A stretch of 64,000 nucleotides of DNA from NCBI RefSeq assembly GCF_032248695.1, contig NZ_JAVHXC010000008.1:1-64000 (forward strand), given 5' to 3'. The DNA comes from Dietzia sp032248695. Its GTDB lineage: Bacteria; Actinomycetota; Actinomycetes; Mycobacteriales; Mycobacteriaceae. Below the pieces are notes generated by a model. It was not told where the DNA came from and ran no database searches. It was given only the letters and a program-made list of their open reading frames with translations. Shown here in pieces: positions 7,681 through 16,371 of this stretch (the first letter of the stretch is position 1; every line of letters begins with the position of its first letter). A program made the position numbers and the translations under genes.

Positions 7681-8901
7681 ATGGCCAAGGACATCGTCCC
7701 GATCGAGCTCGGTCTCCCGGAGGGAGACGTCACGACCCTCTGGGCACCCAGTTGGCGGGAGGACAACGACGACTGGGAGGCGTTCCTCGGACTGGGCGAG
7801 GACCTCTACGCGTTCGACTCGACGGCCGAACTCCTGGCCCTGGTGCGCAGCGGCGCCGAACACGACCTGCAGGACCACCCGTCGTGGGACCGGTTCGAGA
7901 AGTCCGACGTCCTGGACTTCCGCGCCGCGGACGAGAACTGCTACGACCTGGTGGGCGTCCTCGAACTGCTCGGCGAGAACCCCACCGAGGCGTCGGTCGA
8001 CGAGATCGACCAGTCCTTCGCGATCGCCCGCTCGATCGGCGAGGTGTGCGAGCTCGAGACCGTCACCAAGTTCTTCAACGGCAACCCGGTGCTGGCCTCC
8101 GTCACGCACGGGATGGACGAGTTCTACGGCCGCGACGGGCTCAAGCTGTGGAAGTCCATCCGTAAGACCGTCGCCAAGGGCTGGGACGACGTCCTCGACG
8201 CCATCCAGGACGTGATCGCCACGCCCGCGCTCGACCGTGACGAGGTCGAGCGGGCCCGCCGCGACCTCGAGACCGCCGAGGCCGCGCTGCCCGAGCCGGA
8301 ACCCGAGCCCGAGCCCGCACCCACCGGCTACCCCGAGGGCTCGCTGTGGGAGAGCGTCGGCATCGACCCCATCAAGATCGTGTTCGCCGACCAGGAATTC
8401 CTCAGCCTGCGCTGCTACCTCGGTGACCGGCCGGTGTTCCTCGGCGACGGCGACCAGGTGTACGTGTTCACCAGCGCCCGGGGCCTGGGCCGCTTCCTCG
8501 CGGACAACGACGACGCCACGCTCAGCCGGGTCGCGACCTACGAGCGGGTCAAGATCGCCGCCACCGACGGCAGTCTGGACGTCCACGTCACCGACGACAA
8601 CGCCTACGTGCTCGCGGGGCTCGACCGCGACATCGAGGTGGGCCCCGACATGGTCGACGCCGACCAGCTCGGCCTGGCCGTGGAGCTGGTCACCGATCTC
8701 GCCAACTACGTGGGCGACGCCGATCTCGAGGCGTCGGTCACGGGCCGCGGTTCGTCGCTCCGCCGCTTCCTGCACTACGTGCTCAACCCGGACGACACGA
8801 AGCTGCTCGAGCCCACCGCGCCGTTCGACGACGAGGCGACCGAATGGCGCGACCTCGTCGACGACGTCGAGAAGCTCGTCACCACGCCCGACCTCGCCTG
8901 A
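7681..8901 (+). CDS. conserved actinobacterial protein (Rv3311-like)
   Basis: A 406-residue acidic cytosolic protein that begins MAKDIVPIELGLPEGD. It appears to have two related halves: WREDNDDWEAFLGLGEDLYAF with DELLALVRSG-type text early, and GDGDQVYVFTSARGLGRFL later. A PEPEPEPEPAP linker lies near residue 200. Homologues in Corynebacterium and Rhodococcus are often labelled primosomal protein, for which I see no support. ATG 7681 is chosen over GTG 7663 and ATG 7669 because TATGCT at 7668-7673 with a 7-nt spacer looks like a leaderless promoter. Its place between upp and the deoA-cdd genes matches Rv3311. Confidence 0.75.
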   Translation: MAKDIVPIELGLPEGDVTTLWAPSWREDNDDWEAFLGLGEDLYAFDSTAELLALVRSGAEHDLQDHPSWDRFEKSDVLDFRAADENCYDLVGVLELLGENPTEASVDEIDQSFAIARSIGEVCELETVTKFFNGNPVLASVTHGMDEFYGRDGLKLWKSIRKTVAKGWDDVLDAIQDVIATPALDRDEVERARRDLETAEAALPEPEPEPEPAPTGYPEGSLWESVGIDPIKIVFADQEFLSLRCYLGDRPVFLGDGDQVYVFTSARGLGRFLADNDDATLSRVATYERVKIAATDGSLDVHVTDDNAYVLAGLDRDIEVGPDMVDADQLGLAVELVTDLANYVGDADLEASVTGRGSSLRRFLHYVLNPDDTKLLEPTAPFDDEATEWRDLVDDVEKLVTTPDLA

Positions 8902-8960
8902 CCGCGGCGCCGGGGCGGGGCGGCGCGGGGACGACGCGTGGGCGGCGCGGGGGCGGCCGC

Positions 8961-10265
8961 TCAGTCCGCGAGCCGCTCGAGCACGGCGCCCGCCGGGCCA
9001 CGGCCCGTGACCGCCGGGCCGACCTCCAGCGCCGCCGCCAGCGTGGCGACCGCGCCGGGCAGTCGCCGCTCGTCGCCGGCGTGGACGGTGGCCACCACGT
9101 CTCCGGCGCGGACCTGCTCCCCCTCGACGCAACGGAGCAGTACTCCGGCCGCCGGATCGACCGCCTCGCCGGGGCGGGTGCGCCCCGCCCCGGACAGCCA
9201 GGACGCGCGACCCACCCCGAGCGCGTCCCACCGGAGCCGGCCCGACGCCGGGGCCCGCAGCTCCTCGACGTGGGCGGCGCGCGGCAGCGGGGCGGCCGGA
9301 TCGCCGCCCTGCGCGGTGATCATCGCGCGGTACGCGTCCATCGCCCGGCCGTCCGACAGCCGGGCCCGCGGAACCGCGTCGACGATCCCGACGGCGGCCA
9401 GCGCCTCGCGCGCCAGCTCGCAGGTCAGGTCGATCATGTCCCCGGGGCCGCCGCCGGCGAGGATCTCCAGACACTCGGCCACCTCGAGGGCGTTGCCCAC
9501 GGCGCGGCCGAGCGGGGTGTGGTTCGCGGTGATCAGCGCCCTCGTCCGCACTCCCGCCGCGGTCCCGATCCCCACCATCACCCGCGCCAGCTCGCGGGCG
9601 TCCGCCGGGTCCGGCAGGAACGCCCCCGACCCGTACTTGACGTCGAGCACCAGCGCGCTCGTGCCCTCGGCGATCTTCTTGCTCATGATCGACGCCGCGA
9701 TCATGGGGATCGACGCCACGGTCCCGGTGACGTCGCGCAGGGCGTAGAGCGCGCGGTCGGCGGGCGCGAGGTCCGCTCCGGCGGCGCAGATCACGGCCCC
9801 CGTGCGGCCCAGGGTCTCCCGCATGGCGGCGGTGTCGAGGTCGGCCCGCCACCCGGGGATCGACTCGAGCTTGTCGAGGGTGCCGCCGGTGTGGCCGAGG
9901 CCGCGGCCGGACAGCTGCGGCACGGCGACGTCGAAGGTGGCGAGCAGCGGCGTGAGCACGAGGGTGATCGCGTCGCCGACCCCGCCGGTGGAGTGTTTGT
10001 CGACGGTCGGCACCACCGTGTCGCCGCGGGTCACGGTGGCCAGGTCCAGCCGGGACCCCGAGCGCACCATGGCGGAGGTCCAGCGGGAGATCTCGCGCTC
10101 TGTCATGCCGCGGAAGTAGATCGCCATCGCCAACGCGGACATCTGCTCCGGCGCCACGACCCCGCGGGTGAACCCGTCGACGACCCAGTCGATCTCGTCG
10201 TCGTCGAGCTCCCTCCCGTCCCTCTTGGCCTCGATGATCCGCACGGCGTCCACCCCCGCGCTCAC
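8961..10265 (-). CDS. deoA: thymidine phosphorylase
   Basis: A 434-residue pyrimidine nucleoside phosphorylase that splits thymidine or deoxyuridine with phosphate into base and 2-deoxyribose-1-phosphate. Key motifs are KHSTGGVGD, the phosphate-binding KKIAEGTSALVLDVK and the family signature SGRGLGHTGGTLDKLES. The GTG start overlaps the cdd stop (GTGA), so it is translationally coupled to cdd. The product sugar phosphate is the kind of substrate the window's phosphosugar mutase could use. The length is normal. Confidence 0.95.
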   Translation of the reverse strand: MSAGVDAVRIIEAKRDGRELDDDEIDWVVDGFTRGVVAPEQMSALAMAIYFRGMTEREISRWTSAMVRSGSRLDLATVTRGDTVVPTVDKHSTGGVGDAITLVLTPLLATFDVAVPQLSGRGLGHTGGTLDKLESIPGWRADLDTAAMRETLGRTGAVICAAGADLAPADRALYALRDVTGTVASIPMIAASIMSKKIAEGTSALVLDVKYGSGAFLPDPADARELARVMVGIGTAAGVRTRALITANHTPLGRAVGNALEVAECLEILAGGGPGDMIDLTCELAREALAAVGIVDAVPRARLSDGRAMDAYRAMITAQGGDPAAPLPRAAHVEELRAPASGRLRWDALGVGRASWLSGAGRTRPGEAVDPAAGVLLRCVEGEQVRAGDVVATVHAGDERRLPGAVATLAAALEVGPAVTGRGPAGAVLERLAD

Positions 10266-10750
10266 GCCAGGTCCCCCGGGCCGAAGGCGTCGGGCAGGAG
10301 GTCGCCGAGCGGCACCGCGCCGCGCGCGGTGTGGACGACCAGGTCGGGGCCGCCGTGTTCGTGGAGGAGTTGTCGGCAGCGCCCGCACGGGGCGAGGGGG
10401 TCTCCCGTGTGGGTGACGACGACGAGCTCGAGCAGTCGCCCGCCCCCGGTTCGGTGGAGGTCGGAGACGAGCGAGCACTCGGCGCAGAGGGTCAGTCCGT
10501 AGGAGGCGTTCTCCACGTTGCACCCGACGACGACCCGGACCCGCCCGTCCGGGTGGCCGGCGGGTGCGCTGACCTCCTGCTCCGGGGTCCCGCTGCCGGC
10601 CCGCCGACCGTCCGGGGGCCCGGCCAGGGCGGCGGCCCCCACCCCCAGCCCGGAGTAGGGCCGGTAGGCACCCCGGGCGGCCGCCAGTGCCGCCTCGGTG
10701 AGGGTGTCGACAAGTGCGCGGCGTTGTGCTGCGGTTTCGTCATCCGTCAC
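10262..10750 (-). CDS. cdd: cytidine deaminase
   Basis: A 162-residue zinc enzyme that deaminates cytidine and deoxycytidine. NVENASYG binds the nucleoside, CAEC supplies the proton-shuttling Glu and a zinc Cys, and PCGRC supplies two more zinc cysteines. The usual length is about 130 residues; the excess comes mainly from a roughly 23-residue Gly/Pro-rich insertion between VGAAALAG and GRVRVVVGCNVEN. The GTG start is the only in-frame start before the conserved N-terminal helix. It is the first gene of the cdd-deoA pair, divergent from the sdh operon. Confidence 0.93.
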   Translation of the reverse strand: MTDDETAAQRRALVDTLTEAALAAARGAYRPYSGLGVGAAALAGPPDGRRAGSGTPEQEVSAPAGHPDGRVRVVVGCNVENASYGLTLCAECSLVSDLHRTGGGRLLELVVVTHTGDPLAPCGRCRQLLHEHGGPDLVVHTARGAVPLGDLLPDAFGPGDLA

Positions 10751-10776
10751 GTCGATCTACCCTTCGGTAACTTCGT

Positions 10777-10790
10777 TTAGGGTCCCCTAA
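10777..10790. promoter_or_regulatory. short perfect inverted repeat between cdd and sdhC
   Basis: TTAGGG-TC-CCCTAA is a perfect 6-bp inverted repeat in the region divergently serving cdd and sdhC. Half-sites TTAGG/CCTAA resemble DtxR-type ends but the spacing is 14 bp instead of 19, so it is not a standard DtxR box. Downstream, TAAAGT at 10852-10857 could be the sdh -10 box. A role as operator is inference. Confidence 0.35.
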
Positions 10791-10940
10791 CTGGGAGAAC
10801 CCGCCCGGACCACGGTACCCACCCTGGTTTTCGTCAGGCAGATCTCAGGTCTAAAGTCCTAGTAGGCGCCCGCTGTGCTCTCGGGCCGGAACGCGCGCCG
10901 ATGGCATCAGGCCCAGACGATTCGGAGGCACGACAAGCCC

Positions 10941-11348
10941 ATGAGTACTGCGCAGGCGCCGGCGCGTCCGGCCCCCTCAAAGAAGCTCAACCTCTACAAG
11001 GGTGACCCGGGGATGTGGTCATGGGTCGCCCACCGGATCTCCGGCGTCGCGATCTTCTTCTTCCTCTTCGTGCACGTCCTCGACACCGCGCTCGTGACGG
11101 TGAGCCCGGAGAGCTACAACGCGGTCATCGACACGTACAAGACGCCGATCGTCGGGCTGATGGAGATCGGCCTCGTGGCGCTCGTGCTGTTCCACGCGCT
11201 CAACGGCCTGCGCATCGTCCTGGTGGACTTCTGGTCGAAGGGCGCGAAGTACCAGCGCCAGATGCTGTGGACGATCCTCGCGATCTGGGTCGTGGTCTTC
11301 GCCGCCGCGACGGCCCGCCTCCTCTTCCTCCTCTTCGAGCACCTCTAA
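10941..11348 (+). CDS. sdhC: succinate dehydrogenase cytochrome b subunit
   Basis: A 135-residue membrane anchor of complex II with three transmembrane helices (about 43-63, 80-105, 115-135). HRISG and the histidines of VHVLD and FHALNG are typical haem- and quinone-site residues of SdhC. The ATG at 10941 has GGAGG about 12 nt upstream and is preferred over an upstream in-frame start with no homology. It is the first gene of sdhCDAB. The complex passes electrons from succinate to menaquinone. Confidence 0.93.
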   Translation: MSTAQAPARPAPSKKLNLYKGDPGMWSWVAHRISGVAIFFFLFVHVLDTALVTVSPESYNAVIDTYKTPIVGLMEIGLVALVLFHALNGLRIVLVDFWSKGAKYQRQMLWTILAIWVVVFAAATARLLFLLFEHL

Positions 11349-11362
11349 GGAGAACGATCACC

Positions 11363-11794
11363 ATGGCAGACGCACCTGTTCTCCAGACGTCCTACGACCG
11401 GCCCGCCTCGCTGGCACAGCCCCGCTCGCCCCGCGTGCGCTCGCGGTTCAACTTCGAGCGCAGCGCGTGGATCTTCATGCGCTTCTCCGGTGTGGCGCTG
11501 GTCTTCCTCACGCTCGGCCACCTCACGGTCGGCCTCATGATCGACGAGGGTGTCCACCGCATCGACTGGGCCTACGTGGCCGATCGCTGGCAGAGCCCGT
11601 TCTGGGCCATCTGGGACATCCTCATGCTCTGGCTGGCGATGCTCCACGGTGCCAACGGTGTCCGCACCGTGATCGCCGACTACTCGCGCAAGGACTCGAC
11701 CCGGTTCTGGCTCAACTCGATCCTCCTCGCCGCGACCGTCCTCACCCTGGTCCTGGGCACCTACGCCATCTTCGGCCTCGCCTACGACATCTGA
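11363..11794 (+). CDS. sdhD: succinate dehydrogenase hydrophobic anchor subunit
   Basis: A 143-residue membrane anchor with three predicted helices; the RFSGVALVFLTLGHL and MLHGANGVRTVI segments match SdhD-type anchors. The ATG follows the SD sequence AAGGAGA by about 11 nt and lies 14 nt behind sdhC. Together SdhC and SdhD bind haem and the quinone and hold the SdhAB catalytic dimer at the membrane. Confidence 0.92.
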   Translation: MADAPVLQTSYDRPASLAQPRSPRVRSRFNFERSAWIFMRFSGVALVFLTLGHLTVGLMIDEGVHRIDWAYVADRWQSPFWAIWDILMLWLAMLHGANGVRTVIADYSRKDSTRFWLNSILLAATVLTLVLGTYAIFGLAYDI

Positions 11795-11843
11795 TCGCCG
11801 GCTGCGGACTCCCCATTCTTCGAAAGCGAGCACTGAGTAACCC

Positions 11844-13613
11844 ATGACCGATCGTCAGGTCCACCAGCACCAGTACGACGTAGTGATCGTCGGGGCCGGC
11901 GGCGCAGGTATGCGCGCGGCCATCGAGGCGGGCCCGCGCACCCGTACCGCGGTCCTCACCAAGCTCTACCCCACCCGCTCCCACACCGGTGCCGCCCAGG
12001 GCGGCATGTGCGCCGCCCTCGCGAACGTCGAGGAGGACAACTGGGAGTGGCACACCTTCGACACGGTCAAGGGCGGCGACTACCTCGTCGACCAGGACGC
12101 CGCGGAGATCATGGCCAAGGAGGCCATCACCGCCGTCATCGACCTGGAGAACATGGGCCTGCCGTTCAACCGCACGCCCGAGGGCAAGATCGACCAGCGC
12201 CGCTTCGGTGGCCACACCCGTGACCACGGCAAGGCGCCCGTGCGCCGGGCCTGCTACGCGGCCGACCGCACCGGTCACATGATCCTGCAGACGCTCTACC
12301 AGAACTGCGTCAAGCACAAGGTCGAGTTCTTCAACGAGTTCTACGTCCTCGACCTGTGCCTCACGGAGACCCCGCAGGGCCCCGTCGCCACCGGCTGCGT
12401 CGCCTACGAGCTGGCGTCCGGCGACCTGCACGTCTTCCACTCCAAGGCCACCGTCTTCGCGACGGGCGGCTCGGGCCGCATGTACAAGACCACCTCCAAC
12501 GCCCACACCCTCACCGGTGACGGCATGGCCGTGGTCTTCCGCAAGGGCCTGCCCCTGGAGGACATGGAGTTCCACCAATTCCACCCGACCGGCCTCGCCG
12601 GCCTGGGCATCCTCATCTCCGAGGCCGTCCGCGGTGAGGGCGGCATCCTGCGCAACGCCGACGGCGAGCGGTTCATGGAGCGCTACGCCCCCACCATCAA
12701 GGACCTCGCGCCCCGCGACATCGTGGCCCGCTCGATGGTCCTCGAGGTCCGCGAGGGTCGCGGCGCCGGCCCGGACAAGGACTACGTCTACATCGACGTG
12801 ACCCACCTCGGTGAGGACGTCCTCGAGGAGAAGCTCCCCGACATCACCGAGTTCTCCCGCACCTACCTCGGTGTGGACCCGGTGACCGAGCTCGTGCCCG
12901 TGTTCCCGACGTGCCACTACGTCATGGGCGGCATCCCGACCAACGTCAAGGGCGAGGTGCTGCGCAACAACGACGACGTGGTCCCCGGCCTGTACGCCGC
13001 CGGCGAGTGCGCCTGCGTGTCGGTCCACGGCTCCAACCGCCTGGGCACCAACTCGCTGCTGGACATCAACGTCTTCGGCCGCCGCGCCGGCATCGCCGCC
13101 GCGGAGTACGCTGCAACCCATGACTTCGTCGAGCTCCCCGGGGAGCCGGAGAAGATGGTCAGCGAGTGGATGGAGCGCATGCTCGCCCCGCACGGCACCG
13201 AGAACGCGGCCGACATCCGCAGCGAGATGCAGGCGATGATGGACGACAAGGCGTCGGTGTTCCGCAACGAGCAGTCCCTCACCGAGGCCCGCGACGAGCT
13301 GCGGGCCCTGAAGAAGCGCTACGCCGACGTCACCGTGAGCGACAAGGGCAAGCGCTTCAACACCGAGCTCCTGGAGGCCGTCGAGCTCGGCTTCCTCCTC
13401 GAGCTCGCGGAGGTCACCGTCGTGGGTGCCCTCAACCGCAAGGAGTCCCGCGGCGGCCATTCCCGCGAGGACTTCCCCGAGCGCGACGACGCCGAGTACA
13501 TGAAGCACACGATGGCCTACAAGGAGGACGGTCTCGACCTCCTCTCGGAGATCCGGCTGGACTGGAAGCCGGTTGTGCAGACCCGCTACGAGCCGATGGA
13601 GCGTAAGTACTGA
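11844..13613 (+). CDS. sdhA: succinate dehydrogenase flavoprotein subunit
   Basis: A 589-residue catalytic subunit that oxidises succinate to fumarate. It begins with the FAD-binding GAGGAGMRAA, carries the covalent-FAD histidine in SHTGAAQGG (about residue 46), the substrate-site GEGGILRNADGERFM, and ends with the conserved RYEPMERKY. The stop TGA overlaps the sdhB ATG (TGATG), so the subunits are translationally coupled. It is orthologous in position to M. tuberculosis Rv3318. Confidence 0.96.
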   Translation: MTDRQVHQHQYDVVIVGAGGAGMRAAIEAGPRTRTAVLTKLYPTRSHTGAAQGGMCAALANVEEDNWEWHTFDTVKGGDYLVDQDAAEIMAKEAITAVIDLENMGLPFNRTPEGKIDQRRFGGHTRDHGKAPVRRACYAADRTGHMILQTLYQNCVKHKVEFFNEFYVLDLCLTETPQGPVATGCVAYELASGDLHVFHSKATVFATGGSGRMYKTTSNAHTLTGDGMAVVFRKGLPLEDMEFHQFHPTGLAGLGILISEAVRGEGGILRNADGERFMERYAPTIKDLAPRDIVARSMVLEVREGRGAGPDKDYVYIDVTHLGEDVLEEKLPDITEFSRTYLGVDPVTELVPVFPTCHYVMGGIPTNVKGEVLRNNDDVVPGLYAAGECACVSVHGSNRLGTNSLLDINVFGRRAGIAAAEYAATHDFVELPGEPEKMVSEWMERMLAPHGTENAADIRSEMQAMMDDKASVFRNEQSLTEARDELRALKKRYADVTVSDKGKRFNTELLEAVELGFLLELAEVTVVGALNRKESRGGHSREDFPERDDAEYMKHTMAYKEDGLDLLSEIRLDWKPVVQTRYEPMERKY

Positions 13614-14398
13614 TGACCACCGCAGTCGACACCACCAGAGCCACGGACGGCAAGGATCCCGAGCGTCCGGTGCCGCCGGGCTCGACCATGGTCACGCTGA
13701 AGATCGCCCGGTTCAACCCGGAGGATCCGGACTCGGCGGGCTGGAAGGAGTACGAGGTCCCGGCCCTGCCGTCGGACCGTCTGCTCAACCTGCTGATGTA
13801 CGTCAAGAACTACATCGACGGGTCGCTGGCCTTCCGCCGGTCGTGCGCGCACGGCATCTGCGGCTCCGACGCCATGCTCATCAACGGCGTCAACCGCCTG
13901 GCGTGCAAGGTCCTCATGAAGGACATGCTCCCCAAGGACGGCAAGTCCATCACCATCACGGTCGCCCCGCTGCGCGGGCTGCCGGTGGAGAAGGATCTGT
14001 ACGTCGACATGGAGCCGTTCTTCAAGTCGTACCGCGACGTCATGCCGTACCTCATCACGTCCGGCAACCAGCCGACCGCCGAGCGCATCCAGTCGCAGAC
14101 CGACCGCGCCCGCTTCGACGACACCACCAAGTGCATCCTCTGCGCCTGCTGCACGACCTCCTGCCCGGTGTTCTGGGCCGACGGGTCGTACTTCGGGCCG
14201 GCGGCGATCGTCAACGCGCACCGGTTCATCTTCGACTCCCGTGACGAGGGCGCCGCCGAGCGTCTGGAGATCCTCAACGACGCCGAGGGCGTGTGGCGCT
14301 GCCGCACCACCTTCAACTGCACCGACGCGTGCCCCCGCGGCATCCAGGTCACGCAGGCGATCCAGGAGGTCAAGCGCGCGCTGCTGTTCGCCCGCTGA
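13613..14398 (+). CDS. sdhB: succinate dehydrogenase iron-sulfur subunit
   Basis: A 261-residue electron-transfer subunit. The N-terminal plant-type [2Fe-2S] domain has CAHGICGSDAM; the C-terminal domain carries CILCACCTTSCPVFW and CTDACPRG for the [4Fe-4S] and [3Fe-4S] clusters. It relays electrons from SdhA to the membrane anchors. It is the last gene of the operon and is followed 40 nt later by a strong terminator. Confidence 0.96.
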   Translation: MTTAVDTTRATDGKDPERPVPPGSTMVTLKIARFNPEDPDSAGWKEYEVPALPSDRLLNLLMYVKNYIDGSLAFRRSCAHGICGSDAMLINGVNRLACKVLMKDMLPKDGKSITITVAPLRGLPVEKDLYVDMEPFFKSYRDVMPYLITSGNQPTAERIQSQTDRARFDDTTKCILCACCTTSCPVFWADGSYFGPAAIVNAHRFIFDSRDEGAAERLEILNDAEGVWRCRTTFNCTDACPRGIQVTQAIQEVKRALLFAR

Positions 14399-14437
14399 CC
14401 ATCTCCACGCGGGGCGTCCCAGACGCCGCCGGGTGCC

Positions 14438-14472
14438 GGGGCCGCATCCTCCACGTCGGAGGGTGCGGCCCC
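14438..14472 (+). terminator. rho-independent terminator of the sdh operon
   Basis: A 15-bp stem (left arm 14438-14452, right arm 14458-14472, one wobble pair) with the 5-nt loop ACGTC, followed by ACCGCTTTT. It is the clearest intrinsic terminator in the window and lies 39 nt after the sdhB stop. Confidence 0.9.
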
Positions 14473-14497
14473 ACCGCTTTTCCGGTTGGCCCGCCCG

Positions 14498-14727
14498 CGG
14501 CTGAACCGCCCGCGGCTGGCCCTGCCTCCCGCGCCGCTGCGCAGCTGCCCCCGCCCGCGGCTGGCCCTGCCTCCCACGCCGCTGCCCCCGCCCGCGGCTG
14601 GCCCTGCCTCCCACAGCCGCCTCTGGCGATGGCGTCCGGCGCGTACCGCTGCGCGCGCGAGACGCCATGGCGAGAGGCGGCTGTCGCACGCTCGCGAGCG
14701 AGACGCCATCCCCGGGGGCGGCTGCGG
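14498..14727. repeat. intergenic repeat cluster containing GAGACGCCAT elements (copy 1)
   Basis: Noncoding. About 14508-14616 holds direct repeats of a roughly 35-nt unit around CCCGCGGCTGGCCCTGCC. Next come one inverted (14615-14642) and two direct (about 14655-14684 and 14695-14727) copies of an element of the form GAGACGCCAT-(9-11 nt)-GCGGCTG. The same element recurs at 56.6-56.8 kb in both orientations. No open frame here has coding character. Confidence 0.7.
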
Positions 14728-14757
14728 GGCAGGTGCGTCCGCCTCACCGGCCCAGGG

Positions 14758-14849
14758 GCCCGACCCTCGGCGGGTCCGGCGCCCGGCCCTCGGCGGGTCC
14801 GGCGCCCGGCCCTCGGCGGGTCCGGCGCCCGGCCCTCGGCGGGTCCGGC
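14758..14849. repeat. four tandem copies of a 23-nt unit
   Basis: Four consecutive copies of a 23-nt unit (GCCCGGCCCTCGGCGGGTCC followed by GGC) at 14758-14780, 14781-14803, 14804-14826 and 14827-14849; only the first differs, by one base. The array ends 22 nt before the -10 box of dacB, so it covers the place of the -35 region and upstream. Confidence 0.85.
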
Positions 14850-14885
14850 GCCCGAACGTCCCGGCCGGTCATAGAATCCGGACCC

Positions 14886-16280
14886 GTGACCAGCACCCGA
14901 CGACGGCCCGCGCACCGCGCCGCCGGCCTCGCGATCGCCGCCCTCGTCGCGCTGACGCCCCTCACCACCGCCGGTGCCGCGACAGCCGTCGAGCCCGAGC
15001 CGGACCTCCCGCTCACGGAGGCGCCGCCGGCGGCCGTGTTGCCGTCGACCACGTCGTCGTCGTACTTCGACACCCCACGCGACATCACCGGCTGCCCCCA
15101 CCGCACCACCCCACCCGCACCGGTCGACGAGTCCGAGGTCCCGCTACCCGGGCAGACCGTGCCCGCCCCTCCCCCGGTTCCCGAGACCCCGCCCGGCGGG
15201 GACGCGCTCGCCGGCTGCGACGTGGTGGCCCCCGACGACTTCGCGACGCCCCGCGACATCACCGCGAGCGCGTGGATGATCTCCGACCTCGACACCGGCG
15301 AGATCGTGGCCGCCCGCGACCCACACGGCCGCTATCGCCCCGCCAGCCTCATCAAGACGCTGCTCGCGACCGTCGCGATCGACACGCTCGACCCGGATCG
15401 GATCGTCCACGTCACGGACGCGGACCTGCAGGGTGCCGAGGGCAGCCTCGTGGGCGTCGGCCCGGGCGGCGCGTACTCCGTCACACGACTGCTCAGCGGG
15501 CTGCTCATGTCGTCGGGCAACGACGCGGCCGTGGTGCTCGCGCACCAGATGGGCGGGATCGAGGCCACACTCGAGGCGATGAACACCCACGCCGCCCGGA
15601 TCGGGGCGCGCAGCACCTACGCGGCCACCGTGAACGGACTCGACGGGCCCGGCATGATGTCGAGCGCCTACGACATGTCGCTGATCTTCCGCGACGCGAT
15701 GACGCGGCCGGCCTTCGCCGACATCGTCGCCACGCAGTCCACCGGCTTCCCTGGTTACCCCGCGGGCGAGGGCGCGGGGCCGCCCGATCCCGCCGATGCG
15801 CCGCCGAACACCGGCCCGGTCATCCGCCCGGACGGGGTCACCGTCAACCCCGGGTTCGTGGTGGGCAACGACAACCTGCTCCTCTACAACTACCCGGGTG
15901 CCATCGGCGGCAAGACGGGGTTCACCGACGACGCCCGCCACACGTACATCGGCGCGGCCGAGCGGGACGGGCGGCGCCTGGCGGTGGTGCTCCTCGACGG
16001 CACCCGCGTGCCCGCGGCCCCGTGGCAGCAAGCGGCCGCACTGCTCGACGCGGCGTTCGCGACCGACGGGTCGGTGGGGGCGCTGGAATCCGGCGACCAG
16101 GACGCGGGTGACGACGCGACCGCCCGGCTCGCCGCAGGGCCGCTGGGTTCGGCCGACCGTCCGGACACCGGCGCCGTGGGCGGGTCGGTGCTCGGGCGCC
16201 ACGGGCCGTGGCTGGCGCTCGGTGCGGCCGGCCTCGTGGTGCTGGCCGGAGCGGTCCTGGCGCGTCGATCGCGAGGCTGA
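14886..16280 (+). CDS. dacB: D-alanyl-D-alanine carboxypeptidase (S11 penicillin-binding protein)
   Basis: A 464-residue exported protein. Residues 1-38 are a signal peptide, then a Pro-rich region with two copies of TPRDIT(G/A) text, then the peptidase domain. Catalytic Ser154 and Lys are in SLIK, SGN is the second motif, and Lys343 starts KTG. It trims the terminal D-Ala of peptidoglycan pentapeptides. The C-terminus is a hydrophobic helix followed by RRSRG, preceded by RPDTG, so the protein is membrane-anchored. GTG at 14886 is chosen because TAGAAT at 14872-14877 with an 8-nt spacer points to a leaderless transcript; longer in-frame extensions are repeats. It corresponds in position to dacB1 (Rv3330). 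Confidence 0.9.
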   Translation: MTSTRRRPAHRAAGLAIAALVALTPLTTAGAATAVEPEPDLPLTEAPPAAVLPSTTSSSYFDTPRDITGCPHRTTPPAPVDESEVPLPGQTVPAPPPVPETPPGGDALAGCDVVAPDDFATPRDITASAWMISDLDTGEIVAARDPHGRYRPASLIKTLLATVAIDTLDPDRIVHVTDADLQGAEGSLVGVGPGGAYSVTRLLSGLLMSSGNDAAVVLAHQMGGIEATLEAMNTHAARIGARSTYAATVNGLDGPGMMSSAYDMSLIFRDAMTRPAFADIVATQSTGFPGYPAGEGAGPPDPADAPPNTGPVIRPDGVTVNPGFVVGNDNLLLYNYPGAIGGKTGFTDDARHTYIGAAERDGRRLAVVLLDGTRVPAAPWQQAAALLDAAFATDGSVGALESGDQDAGDDATARLAAGPLGSADRPDTGAVGGSVLGRHGPWLALGAAGLVVLAGAVLARRSRG

Positions 16281-16371
16281 GCGGTCGGCCCCGGCCGTGG
16301 TCGCTCGGGAGGTGCTCGGGACGTGCTCGGATCGGTCGTGATGACGCGGGAGGTGCTCGGGGCGGGCCCGG

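Noticed and set aside
6835..9852. A roughly 1000-codon frame on the minus strand opposite the Esp-like cluster and the Rv3311-like gene
   Set aside because: It is antisense to several well-supported genes and shows only composition-driven Arg/Gly/Val repeats.
14498..14849. CRISPR array
   Set aside because: Units are contiguous or overlapping without unique spacers, and no cas gene is present.
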